In this document: positions 48,504 to 58,254 of the stretch, piece by piece
Position numbering within the stretch: position 1 is the first letter of the stretch
How the letters are laid out: every line of letters begins with the position of its first letter
Source of the DNA: Thalassotalea profundi
GTDB taxonomy: Bacteria; Pseudomonadota; Gammaproteobacteria; Enterobacterales; Alteromonadaceae
Reading direction: 5' to 3'
DNA: 64,000 nt
Assembly: GCF_014653195.1 (NCBI RefSeq)
Contig: NZ_BNAH01000015.1
Location: 1-64,000, forward strand
Translations under genes and position numbers: made by a program
The notes under the pieces: model-generated
What the model saw: the letters and a program-made list of their open reading frames with translations, nothing else
Database searches by the model: none
Told to the model about the DNA's origin: nothing

Positions 48504-50114
48504 TTATAAGGCTGGTCCAGCATTTACTAAGTTTTTACCATTCTCATTATCAGTGAACTTTTCAAAATTGCTTACAAAACGGTTAGCTAAATCGAAGGCT
48601 TTACTTTCCCAATCACTTGCTTGACTGTAAGTATTACGAGGGTCAAGAATATTACCTTCTACCCCTGCAATGCTGGTAGGAATTTCAAGATTAAACATTG
48701 GTAGTATTTCTGTTTCAGCTTGGTCAATTGAGCCATCTAAAATTGAATCAATAATAGCACGCGTTGCTTTAATTGAAATACGCTTACCTGTACCATTCCA
48801 ACCGGTATTAACCAGATAAGCTTCTGCTCCAACAGCTTGCATTCGCTTACGTAGTACTTCTGCATACTGTGTTGGATGCAAGCTTAAAAAAGCCGCGCCA
48901 AAACAACTTGAAAATGTTGGTGTAGGCTCTGTTATCCCACGTTCTGTTCCCGCTAATTTGGCTGTAAAGCCAGATAAAAAGTAGTACTCAGTTTGCGCTG
49001 GAGTTAATTTAGCAACAGGTGGTAAAACACCAAAAGCGTCAGCTGTTAGAAAAATAACTTTTTTCGCATGACCTGCACGTGAAACTGGTTTTACAATATT
49101 ATCAATATGATTAATTGGATACGAAACTCGTGTATTTTCTGTTTTAGAATTATCGTCAAAGTCGATAGTTCCATCGGCAGCAACTGTTACGTTTTCAAGT
49201 AATGCGTCACGGCGAATTGCGTTATATATATCGGGTTCATTTTCTTTACTAAGATTAATTGTTTTAGCGTAACAGCCACCTTCAAAGTTAAAAACACCAT
49301 TGTCGTCCCAACCATGTTCGTCATCCCCAATTAATTCACGTTTAGGATCGGTTGAGAGGGTCGTTTTACCTGTTCCAGATAAACCAAAAAATATTGCGAC
49401 ATCACCTGCTTTGCCAACATTTGCACTACAGTGCATTGAGGCTATACCTTTTAGGGGTAAAAAGTAGTTCATCATTGAGAACATACCTTTTTTCATTTCG
49501 CCGCCGTACCATGTTCCACCAATTAACTGCATTTTTTCGGTTAAGTTAAAGGCAACAAAATTCTCTGAATTCAAACCTTGTGCTTTCCAGTCAGGATTGG
49601 TTGTTTTTGCACCATTCATAACAATAAAATCAGGTTCGTAGTTAACAAGTTCTTCATCACTTGGACGAATAAACATGTTTTTTACAAAATGTGCCTGCCA
49701 TGCAACTTCAGTGATAAAACGTACTTTTAAACGGGTATCATCATTAGCACCACAGAATGTATCAACAACAAATAAACGTTTGCCTGAAAGTTGAGTTGTT
49801 ACTTGCTCTTTCAGTTTTGTCCAAGTCTCTTGTGACATTGGCTTATTGTCATTTTTTCCTTGATCAGACCACCAAACAGTATCTTTAGTGACATCATCAC
49901 GGACAATGTATTTATCTTTAGGAGAGCGGCCTGTAAAAATTCCTGTATCAACGGATACTGCGCCAAGCTCAGTGACCACACCTTTATCATAACCTTCGAG
50001 ATCAGGCTTTGTTTCTTCAGCAAAAAGCAGTTCATACGACGGGTTGTAAATAATTTCGTCAGCGTTTGTGATGCCGTATTTCGATAAATCAATTGAGGTT
50101 TGCAAAACGGTCAT
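48504..50114 (-). CDS. pckA: Phosphoenolpyruvate carboxykinase (ATP)
   Basis: First step of gluconeogenesis: oxaloacetate plus ATP to phosphoenolpyruvate. 536 aa, the family's usual length. Motifs: FTGRSPKDKYIVRD near the N-terminus, MHCSANVGKAGDVAIFFGLSGTGKTTLS (P-loop), LIGDDEHGWDD (metal-binding), FEGGCYAKTINL and TGWNGTGKRISIKATRAIID. AGGAG precedes the start. Its upstream region contains a 13-bp dyad. Confidence 0.97.
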   Translation of the reverse strand: MTVLQTSIDLSKYGITNADEIIYNPSYELLFAEETKPDLEGYDKGVVTELGAVSVDTGIFTGRSPKDKYIVRDDVTKDTVWWSDQGKNDNKPMSQETWTKLKEQVTTQLSGKRLFVVDTFCGANDDTRLKVRFITEVAWQAHFVKNMFIRPSDEELVNYEPDFIVMNGAKTTNPDWKAQGLNSENFVAFNLTEKMQLIGGTWYGGEMKKGMFSMMNYFLPLKGIASMHCSANVGKAGDVAIFFGLSGTGKTTLSTDPKRELIGDDEHGWDDNGVFNFEGGCYAKTINLSKENEPDIYNAIRRDALLENVTVAADGTIDFDDNSKTENTRVSYPINHIDNIVKPVSRAGHAKKVIFLTADAFGVLPPVAKLTPAQTEYYFLSGFTAKLAGTERGITEPTPTFSSCFGAAFLSLHPTQYAEVLRKRMQAVGAEAYLVNTGWNGTGKRISIKATRAIIDSILDGSIDQAETEILPMFNLEIPTSIAGVEGNILDPRNTYSQASDWESKAFDLANRFVSNFEKFTDNENGKNLVNAGPAL

Positions 50115-50175
50115 AGCAATTAAGCTCCTAAGTATGACAATTAAAGGTGTAAGTTTCGTTGTTGTTGAGGTCGCA

Positions 50176-50223
50176 ATTCTAGGCGATCAGGAGACAAAAC
50201 GAAAGAAAAATTTCTTTCGTTTT
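50176..50223 (-). promoter_or_regulatory. pckA upstream dyad, possible operator
   Basis: The 403-base gap 50115-50517 holds a perfect 13-bp inverted repeat, AAAACGAAAGAAA (50196-50208) and TTTCTTTCGTTTT (50211-50223), separated by two bases. A minus-strand TAGAAT at 50181-50176 could be a -10, which would put the -35 in one arm of the dyad. Further ACGAAAG/CTTTCGT copies occur at about 50418 and 50508. I see no ORF or other feature in the rest of the gap. Confidence 0.45.
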
Positions 50224-50517
50224 GAAAGTTTTCACTATAACTTTCATTTATAATGGTGTGCGTTTTGATATATCTAAAGATGAATAGCTTTTAATTATTA
50301 CAATAAAATATAGTAAAGTACTGATTTTAATGAGTATGTATTTTTGTGAGGGGTTTAACGTAAGATTTAACGAAATAAGTAAATCAATATGAAATATGTG
50401 CTTATCAAATGTTTCAAACGAAAGTTTTACAAGCTAAATTGATTTTAGCTTGTAATTATTTTTAGCTATGATCAAAAATAAGTAAAATAGAGTGTTTAAT
50501 TGTATCACTTTCGTTAA

Positions 50518-53103
50518 TTAGAAAATGTCTTTTACCGTATCACTTTTATCTTGATTGAATATTTCATTACTAATATCTCTACTGACATATTCTGTAGGTT
50601 CAGTGCCAAGAGTGAAATATTCAAATAAGCTAGTATTGTCTGTTCTATTAGTAAGCTTACCTGTTTTCTTGTCTATTCTAATCGACACAATATTTTGAGG
50701 TTGCTCAAAGGGCTTTATAGGCTGGTCTTTTAACGCGACTTCCATGAAATCAATCCAAGCTGGTTGTGCTGATTTTGCCCCAAACTCTTTTCCTGTAATT
50801 TGCTCTTTTCCTAAATTACTATTTGAAGTTGTTTGCCCTAAATTACGACTGTGATCGTCAAAACCAATCCAAGATGTTGTGACTATATGGCGACTAAAGC
50901 CTGAAAACCAAGCGTCTTTAGCTTCATTTGTTGTTCCAGTTTTTCCTGCAATATCTCGACGATTTAAGGTTCTAGCTCTAAAACCTGTACCATTCCAACC
51001 GGGAGTTATTGACCAGTCAGCACCCCAAATAGCTTCATTTAATGCTTCTGTCATTAAAAAAGCATTTTGTGCACTAATCACTCTTTTGGCTTTTTTAATA
51101 GTAGGAGCTTTAGCAATAGTGTCCGTATCTACTGCCTGTATAGCAATATTTCCGTGATTACTCTGCGGAGTATTTTGGTAAAAAGGCAGATTAATATCGG
51201 CTGACGAATTTTCCATATTATTAATTTGATCGCAATCTTCGCAAGCAATTTCAGGGTTAGCTTGAAAAATAATGTTCCCGAAAGAATCTTCAATGCGTTC
51301 TATTAAATAAGGCTTAATTAAAAAACCACCATTAGCAAACGTGGCAAATCCAGTAACTACTTCAAGTGGAGAAAATGAGGCTGAACCTAAAGCAAGAGAT
51401 TCATTTCGAGGCAAATCATCGAGAGAAAAGCCAAATGATGCCATATGTGGAATCACATTATTGATGCCAACATCTCTAAATAGTCTTACCGCAACAACGT
51501 TTTTTGATTGTGCTAATGCACGTTTAACACGGATTTCTCCATTGTACTGTTCCGGTGAATTTTTAGGTCGCCATACAGTACCTGAAGATTGGTCCCATTG
51601 ATTAATAGGAGTATCGTTAACTAAAGTTGCTAAAGTAAAGCCGTGTTCTAACGCAGCAGAATATAAAAAAGGTTTTATGTTCGAGCCTACTTGGCGTTTA
51701 GCTTGGGTTACTCTATTAAACTGACTTTGATAAAAACTAAAACCGCCGACTAGAGCTAAAATAGCGCCATTATCAGGAGATATGGACACTAATGCTGAAC
51801 TTACATCAGGTAATTGACTTAATTTATAACCGTTTTTTGTATTTTCAACATAAATAACATCTGCGTAATTTAATATTTCAGCTGGTGTTTTAGGCGCTGC
51901 ACCTTGTCGTTCATCATTAATATACTCTCTAGCCCACGACATATTGTCCCACTCTATCATGGCAACTTCATGATCTTTCAACGTTATTTCTATCGTATTT
52001 TCTAACACTTGCGTAACTACAGCAGCCTCTAGGTTCTCGTATAACAATACATGTGAAAGTGCTTGGCTAATTTCAGCTGGCGTTAATGGGTCAACATTTG
52101 AGTTTTCGTCTTGGGAGTTACCCGCTAACGAACGTAAGTTTTTAATTGCACCTCGGTAACCGTGTCGTTGGTCATAAGAAAAAATATTTTTCATAACAGA
52201 ATTTCGAGCAGCAACTTGCAACTTAGATGGCGTTGTTGTGTAAACTTTATAGCCACCCGTGTAGGCTTGTTCTTTACCATAGCGCTCGATCATTTCTTGA
52301 TGTGCCATTTCAGCAACATAAGGCGCGTTAAGTTCTATTTCGGCACCGTGTTTTTTTGCAGTGATTGGCGCATTATTCGCTTCTTGATATTGGGAAGTAG
52401 TAATATATCCACTATCAAGCATTCGCTTTAAAACGACAGCTCTTCTTTGTAATGCTCGCGTTGGTGAACGTAATGGATTTAATGTTGATGGTGCTTTGGG
52501 TAATCCTGCTAATACTGCTATTTGTGCTAAAGTAAGGTCTTTAACCTCTTTATTATAATAAACTTGCGCGGCCGCCCCAAAACCAAAAGAGCGGTGCCCT
52601 AGCTCTATTTTATTCATATAAAGTTCAAGAATTTCATCTTTAGTGAGCAAGCTTTCAATATGAAATGCGGTAAAAATTTCACGTAACTTACGAATGTAGG
52701 TTTGTTCCCGGGTTAAAAAGAAGTTTCGAGCAACTTGCATCGTAATTGTACTTGCCCCGCCTTTATTTTGTCCGATAATTTGCCCAAGCACTGCACGGCC
52801 CATACCTATAGGGTCAACACCAAAATGTAGATAAAAACGATCATCTTCAGTAGCAAGAATAGCGTCTATCAGTTGCTGAGGCATTTCATTGAGTTTAAGT
52901 GGAATACGTTTTTTTTCACCAAACTGATTCATTAACTTGCCGTCGCTACTATATATTTGCATCGGTGTTTGCCATTGAATAGTTTTTAAGGAAGCAACGC
53001 TAGGTAGTTGATCCTTTACTAAAATGTATGCTATTAACAATGTTAAACCCCCTAAAAGGGTCATAATAAGGGCGAATTTTGCAAGGCGTTTCAGTGAAAA
53101 CAA
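50518..53103 (-). CDS. mrcA: Penicillin-binding protein 1A
   Basis: Bifunctional peptidoglycan glycosyltransferase/transpeptidase in the inner membrane. 861 aa: N-terminal membrane anchor (residues about 9-29), glycosyltransferase domain with EDDRFYLHFGVDPIGM and GGASTITMQVARNFFLTRE, an OB-like insert, and the transpeptidase domain with SNIK (active-site Ser, in QVGSNIKPFLYS), SKN (in LAQSKNVVAVRL) and KTG (AGKTGTTNEAKDAWF). Divergent from pilM, the usual arrangement in Gammaproteobacteria. Confidence 0.96.
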   Translation of the reverse strand: MFSLKRLAKFALIMTLLGGLTLLIAYILVKDQLPSVASLKTIQWQTPMQIYSSDGKLMNQFGEKKRIPLKLNEMPQQLIDAILATEDDRFYLHFGVDPIGMGRAVLGQIIGQNKGGASTITMQVARNFFLTREQTYIRKLREIFTAFHIESLLTKDEILELYMNKIELGHRSFGFGAAAQVYYNKEVKDLTLAQIAVLAGLPKAPSTLNPLRSPTRALQRRAVVLKRMLDSGYITTSQYQEANNAPITAKKHGAEIELNAPYVAEMAHQEMIERYGKEQAYTGGYKVYTTTPSKLQVAARNSVMKNIFSYDQRHGYRGAIKNLRSLAGNSQDENSNVDPLTPAEISQALSHVLLYENLEAAVVTQVLENTIEITLKDHEVAMIEWDNMSWAREYINDERQGAAPKTPAEILNYADVIYVENTKNGYKLSQLPDVSSALVSISPDNGAILALVGGFSFYQSQFNRVTQAKRQVGSNIKPFLYSAALEHGFTLATLVNDTPINQWDQSSGTVWRPKNSPEQYNGEIRVKRALAQSKNVVAVRLFRDVGINNVIPHMASFGFSLDDLPRNESLALGSASFSPLEVVTGFATFANGGFLIKPYLIERIEDSFGNIIFQANPEIACEDCDQINNMENSSADINLPFYQNTPQSNHGNIAIQAVDTDTIAKAPTIKKAKRVISAQNAFLMTEALNEAIWGADWSITPGWNGTGFRARTLNRRDIAGKTGTTNEAKDAWFSGFSRHIVTTSWIGFDDHSRNLGQTTSNSNLGKEQITGKEFGAKSAQPAWIDFMEVALKDQPIKPFEQPQNIVSIRIDKKTGKLTNRTDNTSLFEYFTLGTEPTEYVSRDISNEIFNQDKSDTVKDIF

Positions 53104-53234
53104 AATAAAATGCTCAATAAAATTTATAAAAATTACTCAATAGTACTAGTATATCGTGTAAAAGCATGTAATAAATGTATTTATAGATAAAAAAAGCTTA
53201 ATATTATTATAACAAAATGATCTAGTGGGAAGTT

Positions 53235-54314
53235 ATGCTAAGCAATCTGTTAAAAAAGAAAGCTTCTTTAATGGTGGGGATTGATATTGGTTCTCATTCA
53301 GCTAAAGCGGTTTTATTAAATCAAGGGAGTGACGGCTTTGTACTTGAAGCCATAGCTACAGAACCCATGCCTAGGGGAGCAATTATAGACCGTGAAATAC
53401 AAGATATAGAAGCGGTAGGTAATGTCATTGCTAAAATAAGAAAAAAAATATCCTCTTCAATTTCACTAGCTGCCGCTGCCGTTTCTGGGCAAACCGTTAT
53501 AACCAAAATTATTTATATGGATGTATCACTTAGTGAGCAAGAATTAGCTAGCCAAATAGAAATTGAGGCCGATAGTTTAATTCCATACCCTTTAGATGAA
53601 GTAAGTCTTGATTTTGAATCCTTAGATGTTAACGAATCTGATCCTTCTAAAATGAATGTTTTATTAAGTGCTGCTCGAACTGAATCTGTTGAAGCAAGAG
53701 TATCTGCACTTGAGATGGGAGGGTTTGACACTAAAGTTATTGATGTTGAGTCTTACGCAGTAAGCCGTGCTTATGATTTGAATTTACCTTTACTTCCTGA
53801 TGATGCCACTAATAAAATTGTTGCGATTGTTGATATTGGTGCGACGATGACCTTGTTTTCAGTAACAGACTCAGGAAAGCATATTTATAGTCGAGACCAG
53901 ATTTTTGGTGGTGAACAATATACTCGCTCTATTGTGTCTTATTACAATAAGCCCTTTGAAGAAGCGGAAATGGCAAAAGTAAATAATGATTTACCGCCAA
54001 ATTATACTTTTGAAGTATTAGCACCCTTTCACACCATACTAGTTCAGCAAATTAGGCGTGCTATACAAATGTTTTTAACATCAAGCGGTAAAAGTAAAGT
54101 GGATTATATCCTACTTTCTGGGGGCACTGCACAAGTTGAAGGTGTTCAGCAGTTGTTAACAGATGAATTAGGTATACATACCGTTATTGCCAACCCGTTT
54201 AATGATATAGTAATTTCTGACAAAGTAGATAAATCAGAATTAGATAAAACAGCATCTCAATATATGGTTGCTGCAGGACTTGCATTAAGGAGTTTTTCGC
54301 CATGGCACATATAA
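53235..54314 (+). CDS. pilM: Type IV pilus assembly protein PilM
   Basis: Cytoplasmic actin-like ATP-binding protein that binds the N-terminus of PilN. 359 aa: VGIDIGSHSAKAVLL (phosphate 1), IEADSLIPYPLDEVSLDFE, VDIGATMTLFSV (phosphate 2) and ILLSGGTAQVEGVQQLL (adenosine loop). GGGAAG precedes the ATG. First gene of pilMNOPQ, which build the alignment complex and secretin of type IV pili. Confidence 0.95.
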   Translation: MLSNLLKKKASLMVGIDIGSHSAKAVLLNQGSDGFVLEAIATEPMPRGAIIDREIQDIEAVGNVIAKIRKKISSSISLAAAAVSGQTVITKIIYMDVSLSEQELASQIEIEADSLIPYPLDEVSLDFESLDVNESDPSKMNVLLSAARTESVEARVSALEMGGFDTKVIDVESYAVSRAYDLNLPLLPDDATNKIVAIVDIGATMTLFSVTDSGKHIYSRDQIFGGEQYTRSIVSYYNKPFEEAEMAKVNNDLPPNYTFEVLAPFHTILVQQIRRAIQMFLTSSGKSKVDYILLSGGTAQVEGVQQLLTDELGIHTVIANPFNDIVISDKVDKSELDKTASQYMVAAGLALRSFSPWHI

Positions 54315-54871
54315 ACCTCCTTCCTTGGCGGGAAGCCGCAGAGAAAGCTAAACAACGTGACTTTTTTACACAATTAACAGCGGTTGCTTTAGTTGCTTTT
54401 GCTTTAGTTTTTATTGTGAGTCAATTCTATCAAACAAGAATTGATGGACAATTGACACGTAATCAATATTTACAAAGTGAAATTGCCATTCTTGATGGGC
54501 GTATAGCGCATATTAAGACTCTGAATGAAAAAAAATCTGAATTACAAAAACGTATTAATGTCGTTGAGCAATTACAACGAAGCCGAAATGTTGGTACGCA
54601 GGTGTTAGATGAAATTGCTAAAATTATCCCTACAGGTATCTATCTCACCGAAATGAATAAACAAGGGAATACCCTTGAATTAATCGGTAAAAGTGAATCG
54701 AATAACCATTTAGCCAATATGATTCGAGCAATTGAACGATCAGATTTATTTACTGATGCCGAGCTTGAATCCATTACCTCTGATGATGCAGAAAGTAAGT
54801 TGTTAAGCGACTTCAAAATGCGTGTACGCATTAAAGGTATAGTCAATACTTCAGCACAAGGAGGTAGCTAG
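54302..54871 (+). CDS. pilN: Type IV pilus assembly protein PilN
   Basis: Inner-membrane protein of the alignment complex. 189 aa with the strictly conserved PilM-binding N-terminus INLLPWREA, a membrane helix at about 22-42, a coiled coil, and a ferredoxin-like periplasmic domain (IIPTGIYLTEMNKQGNTLELIGKSES). Overlaps pilM by 13 bases. Confidence 0.95.
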   Translation: MAHINLLPWREAAEKAKQRDFFTQLTAVALVAFALVFIVSQFYQTRIDGQLTRNQYLQSEIAILDGRIAHIKTLNEKKSELQKRINVVEQLQRSRNVGTQVLDEIAKIIPTGIYLTEMNKQGNTLELIGKSESNNHLANMIRAIERSDLFTDAELESITSDDAESKLLSDFKMRVRIKGIVNTSAQGGS

Positions 54872-55464
54872 TGAATTTAGATTTATCACAATTTGAAGGA
54901 CTAGAATTAGATAACTTAGCTGAATGGCCTCCCCTGGCAAAAGGTGTGTTTATTGTTTTTATTGCTATTGTAGTGATGGGGTTAGGTTTTGTGTTATTAA
55001 TTCAAGATAAGCTGACCACTTTAGACCGTGTTATTGCCGAAGAAAGTACGCTAAAACAGCAATACCAAACTAAATATCATGTTGCGGCCAATTTAGAATT
55101 ATTTCAACAGCAAATGGAAGATGCTGAAGCTTTGTTTGCTAATCAGTTAAAAAGCTTACCTGAAAGCCATGAAACTCCAGGCTTATTAGATGATATAACT
55201 TTTGTTGGCACTACTAGCGGTTTAAATTTTGCTACATTAAATTGGCAACCCGAAATAAAGCAGGAAATTTATACTGAACTACCTATTGATATTAAAGTGA
55301 TAGGTACATATCACGAGTTTGGTAATTTTGTGAGTAAAATAGCAGGTCTTCCTCGAATTGTAACACTGCACAATTTTGATATTAAATGGCTTCAAAATAG
55401 CAATGAATTAATTTTGCAACTACAGGCAAAAACATATAAATATCGGGAGGCGACAACAGAATGA
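54871..55464 (+). CDS. pilO: Type IV pilus assembly protein PilO
   Basis: Partner of PilN. 197 aa starting with GTG that overlaps the last base of pilN (GGAGG upstream). The sequence has a membrane helix (about 24-46, GVFIVFIAIVVMGLGFVLLI), a coiled coil and a periplasmic domain with LPESHETPGLLDDITFVGTTSGL and VIGTYHEFGNFVSKIAGLPRIVTLHNF, the usual PilO pattern. Confidence 0.94.
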   Translation: MNLDLSQFEGLELDNLAEWPPLAKGVFIVFIAIVVMGLGFVLLIQDKLTTLDRVIAEESTLKQQYQTKYHVAANLELFQQQMEDAEALFANQLKSLPESHETPGLLDDITFVGTTSGLNFATLNWQPEIKQEIYTELPIDIKVIGTYHEFGNFVSKIAGLPRIVTLHNFDIKWLQNSNELILQLQAKTYKYREATTE

Positions 55465-55997
55465 AAAAATTAATCACTTTATTCTTTCTCATTTCGCTTA
55501 CTGGATGTTTTGATGACACTAGCGATTTGAAAGCTCATATAGCGACAGTGCAAGCGAATACCACATCGAAAATAGATCCAATGCCAGAAGTGCCGGTTTT
55601 TGATCATGTTGAGTATTCGGCTCAAAATTTACGAAGCCCTTTTGATCTTCCTCGTCCCGAGGCAATTCAAGAGAAAATTCAGCAAATGTCTGGTTGTTTA
55701 AGCCCAGATCCTCGTCGACGTAAACAGCCACTCGAAAAATTTTCATTAAGTGATTTATCGATGCGTGGTACTTTAGGGGAATTAGAAATTACGTGGGCAC
55801 TCGTTGAGGCATCTGATGCAACTTTACATCGGGTTGCTGTTGGGCATTTTCTAGGTTTATTTAATGGACGTATTACTGAAGTGAATCCGAATAATATTAA
55901 AGTAATTGAATTAATTCCTGATGGCGCTGGCTGTTGGGTAGAAAGAGAAACTGTCGTAACTATGGTTAAACCGGACGCAGAGGGGCAAAGGAAGTAA
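55461..55997 (+). CDS. pilP: Type IV pilus lipoprotein PilP
   Basis: Inner-membrane lipoprotein linking PilN/PilO to the secretin PilQ. 178 aa with lipobox SLTGC (residue 16) and a beta-sandwich HR domain (LSDLSMRGTLGELEITWALVEASDATLHRVAVGHFLGLFNGRITEV). The start overlaps pilO by four bases; pilQ starts on its last base. Confidence 0.94.
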   Translation: MKKLITLFFLISLTGCFDDTSDLKAHIATVQANTTSKIDPMPEVPVFDHVEYSAQNLRSPFDLPRPEAIQEKIQQMSGCLSPDPRRRKQPLEKFSLSDLSMRGTLGELEITWALVEASDATLHRVAVGHFLGLFNGRITEVNPNNIKVIELIPDGAGCWVERETVVTMVKPDAEGQRK

Positions 55998-58051
55998 TGT
56001 TGCTAATAAATAAAATGAAAAAATTAAACGTCATCAGCCATTGTCTTAATCATGTATTAGTAAAAGTATTATGCTTAAGCCTATTTTCTTCGATGGTTAA
56101 CGCTACTGATTTAACTGAAATTCGTTATAACACCTTGCAAAACGATGAAATTGAATTAGTTTTTGCACTTTCAGAAAATATGGTTAGTCAACCGGAAGTC
56201 AAAACGTCAATGTCGCCTGCCAAAATTGATATTAGCTTTGATATTGATGGGTTTAATACTAACTTGCTCGAAACTATAGTTGAACATGCGGGTGTGAATA
56301 GTATTACCGTACAAAAGATTGCCGGTAAGGTTGTTGCTTCTGTTAACCTTGAGCAACTCTCTGTGTTTGACGTGAGTCAAATGGGTAATGAGTTTTCATT
56401 AGTGCTAAACAAAGGCTTACCTAATAAAGCCATAGCAAATTTAGCTCCTGTTGGCGGTGAGTTTATTAATAGTGTCTCAACAATAGATTTTCGTAAAGGT
56501 AACGACGACGAGGCACAAATATTAGTTTATCTCGATGATAGTATGGTTGCGGTAGATGTAAGTAATAAGTTAGGTAAACTGTTTATTGATTTTCATAATA
56601 CGCAAATCAAAGATGACCTTTTATATACTTTAGATGTTGCTGACTTTGGCACTATAGTTAAAGGAATTGAAACGTTTAGGGATGGACGTAATGCTCGATT
56701 AGTGATTGATATTGACGGTGAGTTTACTTTTGAACATCAACAAAAAAACAATGTTTTTTCATTAGCTGTCAAAGAAAAAATTAAAGTTCCTGGATATTTA
56801 GGTGATTCAAATGACTTTACGGGTCGTGCAATATCGTTAAACTTTCAAGATATTTCCGTACGTACCGTACTGCAAATCATTGCTGATTATAATGGCTTTA
56901 ATTTAGTTATTAGTGACACGGTTGCAGGTAATATTACTTTAAGATTAGATGGTGTGCCTTGGGATCAAGCACTTGATATCATCTTAAAAGTAAAAGGACT
57001 TGATAAGCGCATGCAAGGTAACATTTTAATGGTTGCCCCAAGTGATGAACTCGCTGCACGAGAAGCAAAGGAATTACAAGCTAGACAACAAGTAGAAGAG
57101 CTCGCACCACTTTATTCTGAATACATTCAAGTCAATTATGCTAAAGCACTAGAATTTGCTGCACTGATTAAAAATGAAGAGAATAGTATTTTATCCGAGC
57201 GTGGTAGTGTGAGTGTTGATGAAAGAACTAATACTTTATTGATTCGTGATACTGCAGCAAGCATTAAAGATATTAAACGTATGGTGGATGTATTAGATAT
57301 TCCTGTACGACAAGTTGTGATCGAGTCACGTATGGTCACGGTTAAAGATAATATTAATGAAGAACTTGGCATTCGCTGGGGAGTAACTGATGGTGGTGAT
57401 TACGCAACTTCAGGTACCATTGCTGGAGCAGAATCAGCGTCAGGTGGCACAGTTCCAACACTAGGTGAGCGGTTAAATGTAAACTTACCTGTGGCAAGCC
57501 CTGCGGGAAGTCTAGCATTTCAAGTAGCACGACTAGCTGATGGTACTATTCTTGATTTAGAATTAAGTGCGATGGAACAAGAAAATAAAGGTGAAATTAT
57601 TGCAAGCCCGCGTATAACTACGGCTAACCAGAAGGAAGCCTATATTGAACAAGGGGTTGAGATCCCTTACCAAGAGTCAGCGTCAAGTGGAGCTACTGCT
57701 ACACAGTTTAAAAAAGCGGTATTAAGTTTAACGGTTACACCGCATATTACACCTGATGATCGTATCATTTTAGATTTGGTTGTAACGCAAGATACGGTTT
57801 CTTCAGTGACAAGCGGGACCGCACCGGCTATTGATACACAGAGAATTGGCACACAAGTATTAGTGAATAATGGTGAAACCATTGTATTAGGTGGAATTTA
57901 CCAACAGCAAGTCATTAATAGTGTCTCTAAAGTACCTGTATTAGGTGATATTCCATATTTTGGCTGGATGTTTAGAAGCTCTACGAACTTTAATGAGAAG
58001 AAAGAATTACTCATTTTCGTGACGCCAAGAATAGTTACTGAAAATTTTTAA
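55997..58051 (+). CDS. pilQ: Type IV pilus secretin PilQ
   Basis: Outer-membrane channel through which the pilus fibre exits. 684 aa: signal sequence (cleavage near VNA, residue 36; an internal ATG at 56015 gives a more typical length), two AMIN peptidoglycan-binding domains, N0 (ISLNFQDISVRTVLQIIADYNGFNLV), N1, and the secretin core (VVIESRMVTVKDNINEELGIRWG, GEIIASPRITTANQKEAYIEQGVEIPY, VNNGETIVLGGIYQQQ, VPVLGDIPYFGWMFRS). Last pil gene in the run. Confidence 0.96.
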   Translation: MLLINKMKKLNVISHCLNHVLVKVLCLSLFSSMVNATDLTEIRYNTLQNDEIELVFALSENMVSQPEVKTSMSPAKIDISFDIDGFNTNLLETIVEHAGVNSITVQKIAGKVVASVNLEQLSVFDVSQMGNEFSLVLNKGLPNKAIANLAPVGGEFINSVSTIDFRKGNDDEAQILVYLDDSMVAVDVSNKLGKLFIDFHNTQIKDDLLYTLDVADFGTIVKGIETFRDGRNARLVIDIDGEFTFEHQQKNNVFSLAVKEKIKVPGYLGDSNDFTGRAISLNFQDISVRTVLQIIADYNGFNLVISDTVAGNITLRLDGVPWDQALDIILKVKGLDKRMQGNILMVAPSDELAAREAKELQARQQVEELAPLYSEYIQVNYAKALEFAALIKNEENSILSERGSVSVDERTNTLLIRDTAASIKDIKRMVDVLDIPVRQVVIESRMVTVKDNINEELGIRWGVTDGGDYATSGTIAGAESASGGTVPTLGERLNVNLPVASPAGSLAFQVARLADGTILDLELSAMEQENKGEIIASPRITTANQKEAYIEQGVEIPYQESASSGATATQFKKAVLSLTVTPHITPDDRIILDLVVTQDTVSSVTSGTAPAIDTQRIGTQVLVNNGETIVLGGIYQQQVINSVSKVPVLGDIPYFGWMFRSSTNFNEKKELLIFVTPRIVTENF

Positions 58052-58115
58052 TGAATAATTGTTAAGTCTTTGTTATTGAAATATAACGATTTTAAAAGAT
58101 TTAATAATAAAAATA

Positions 58116-58151
58116 GCAAGCAAGTTATGCTTTTATGCAACACTTGCTTGC
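58116..58151 (+). other. Stem-loop after pilQ
   Basis: GCAAGCAAGT (58116-58125) pairs with ACTTGCTTGC (58142-58151) over a 16-base loop that can pair further (TGC/GCA). There is no T-run, so it is a weak or factor-dependent terminator at best. Its right arm overlaps the -35 of the proposed aroK promoter. Confidence 0.45.
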
Positions 58152-58229
58152 ATTTGTCCCTCAACAATTGCGATAATTACGCCCTTAAAATCTTCGAGGG
58201 GGTACCCTCTTATCTGTAAACGTAATTAT
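58148..58229 (+). promoter_or_regulatory. aroK promoter and structured leader
   Basis: TTGCAT (58148) and GATAAT (58172) are 18 bases apart. ATAATTACG (58173-58181) is complementary to CGTAATTAT (58221-58229), and a smaller GAGGG/CCCTC pair (58196-58207 region) lies between them, so the transcript can fold around the region just before the aroK start. It could be a leader control element; no known riboswitch is recognised. Confidence 0.4.
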
Positions 58230-58254
58230 TAAACGCGAGTATTAAGTTAGTCTC

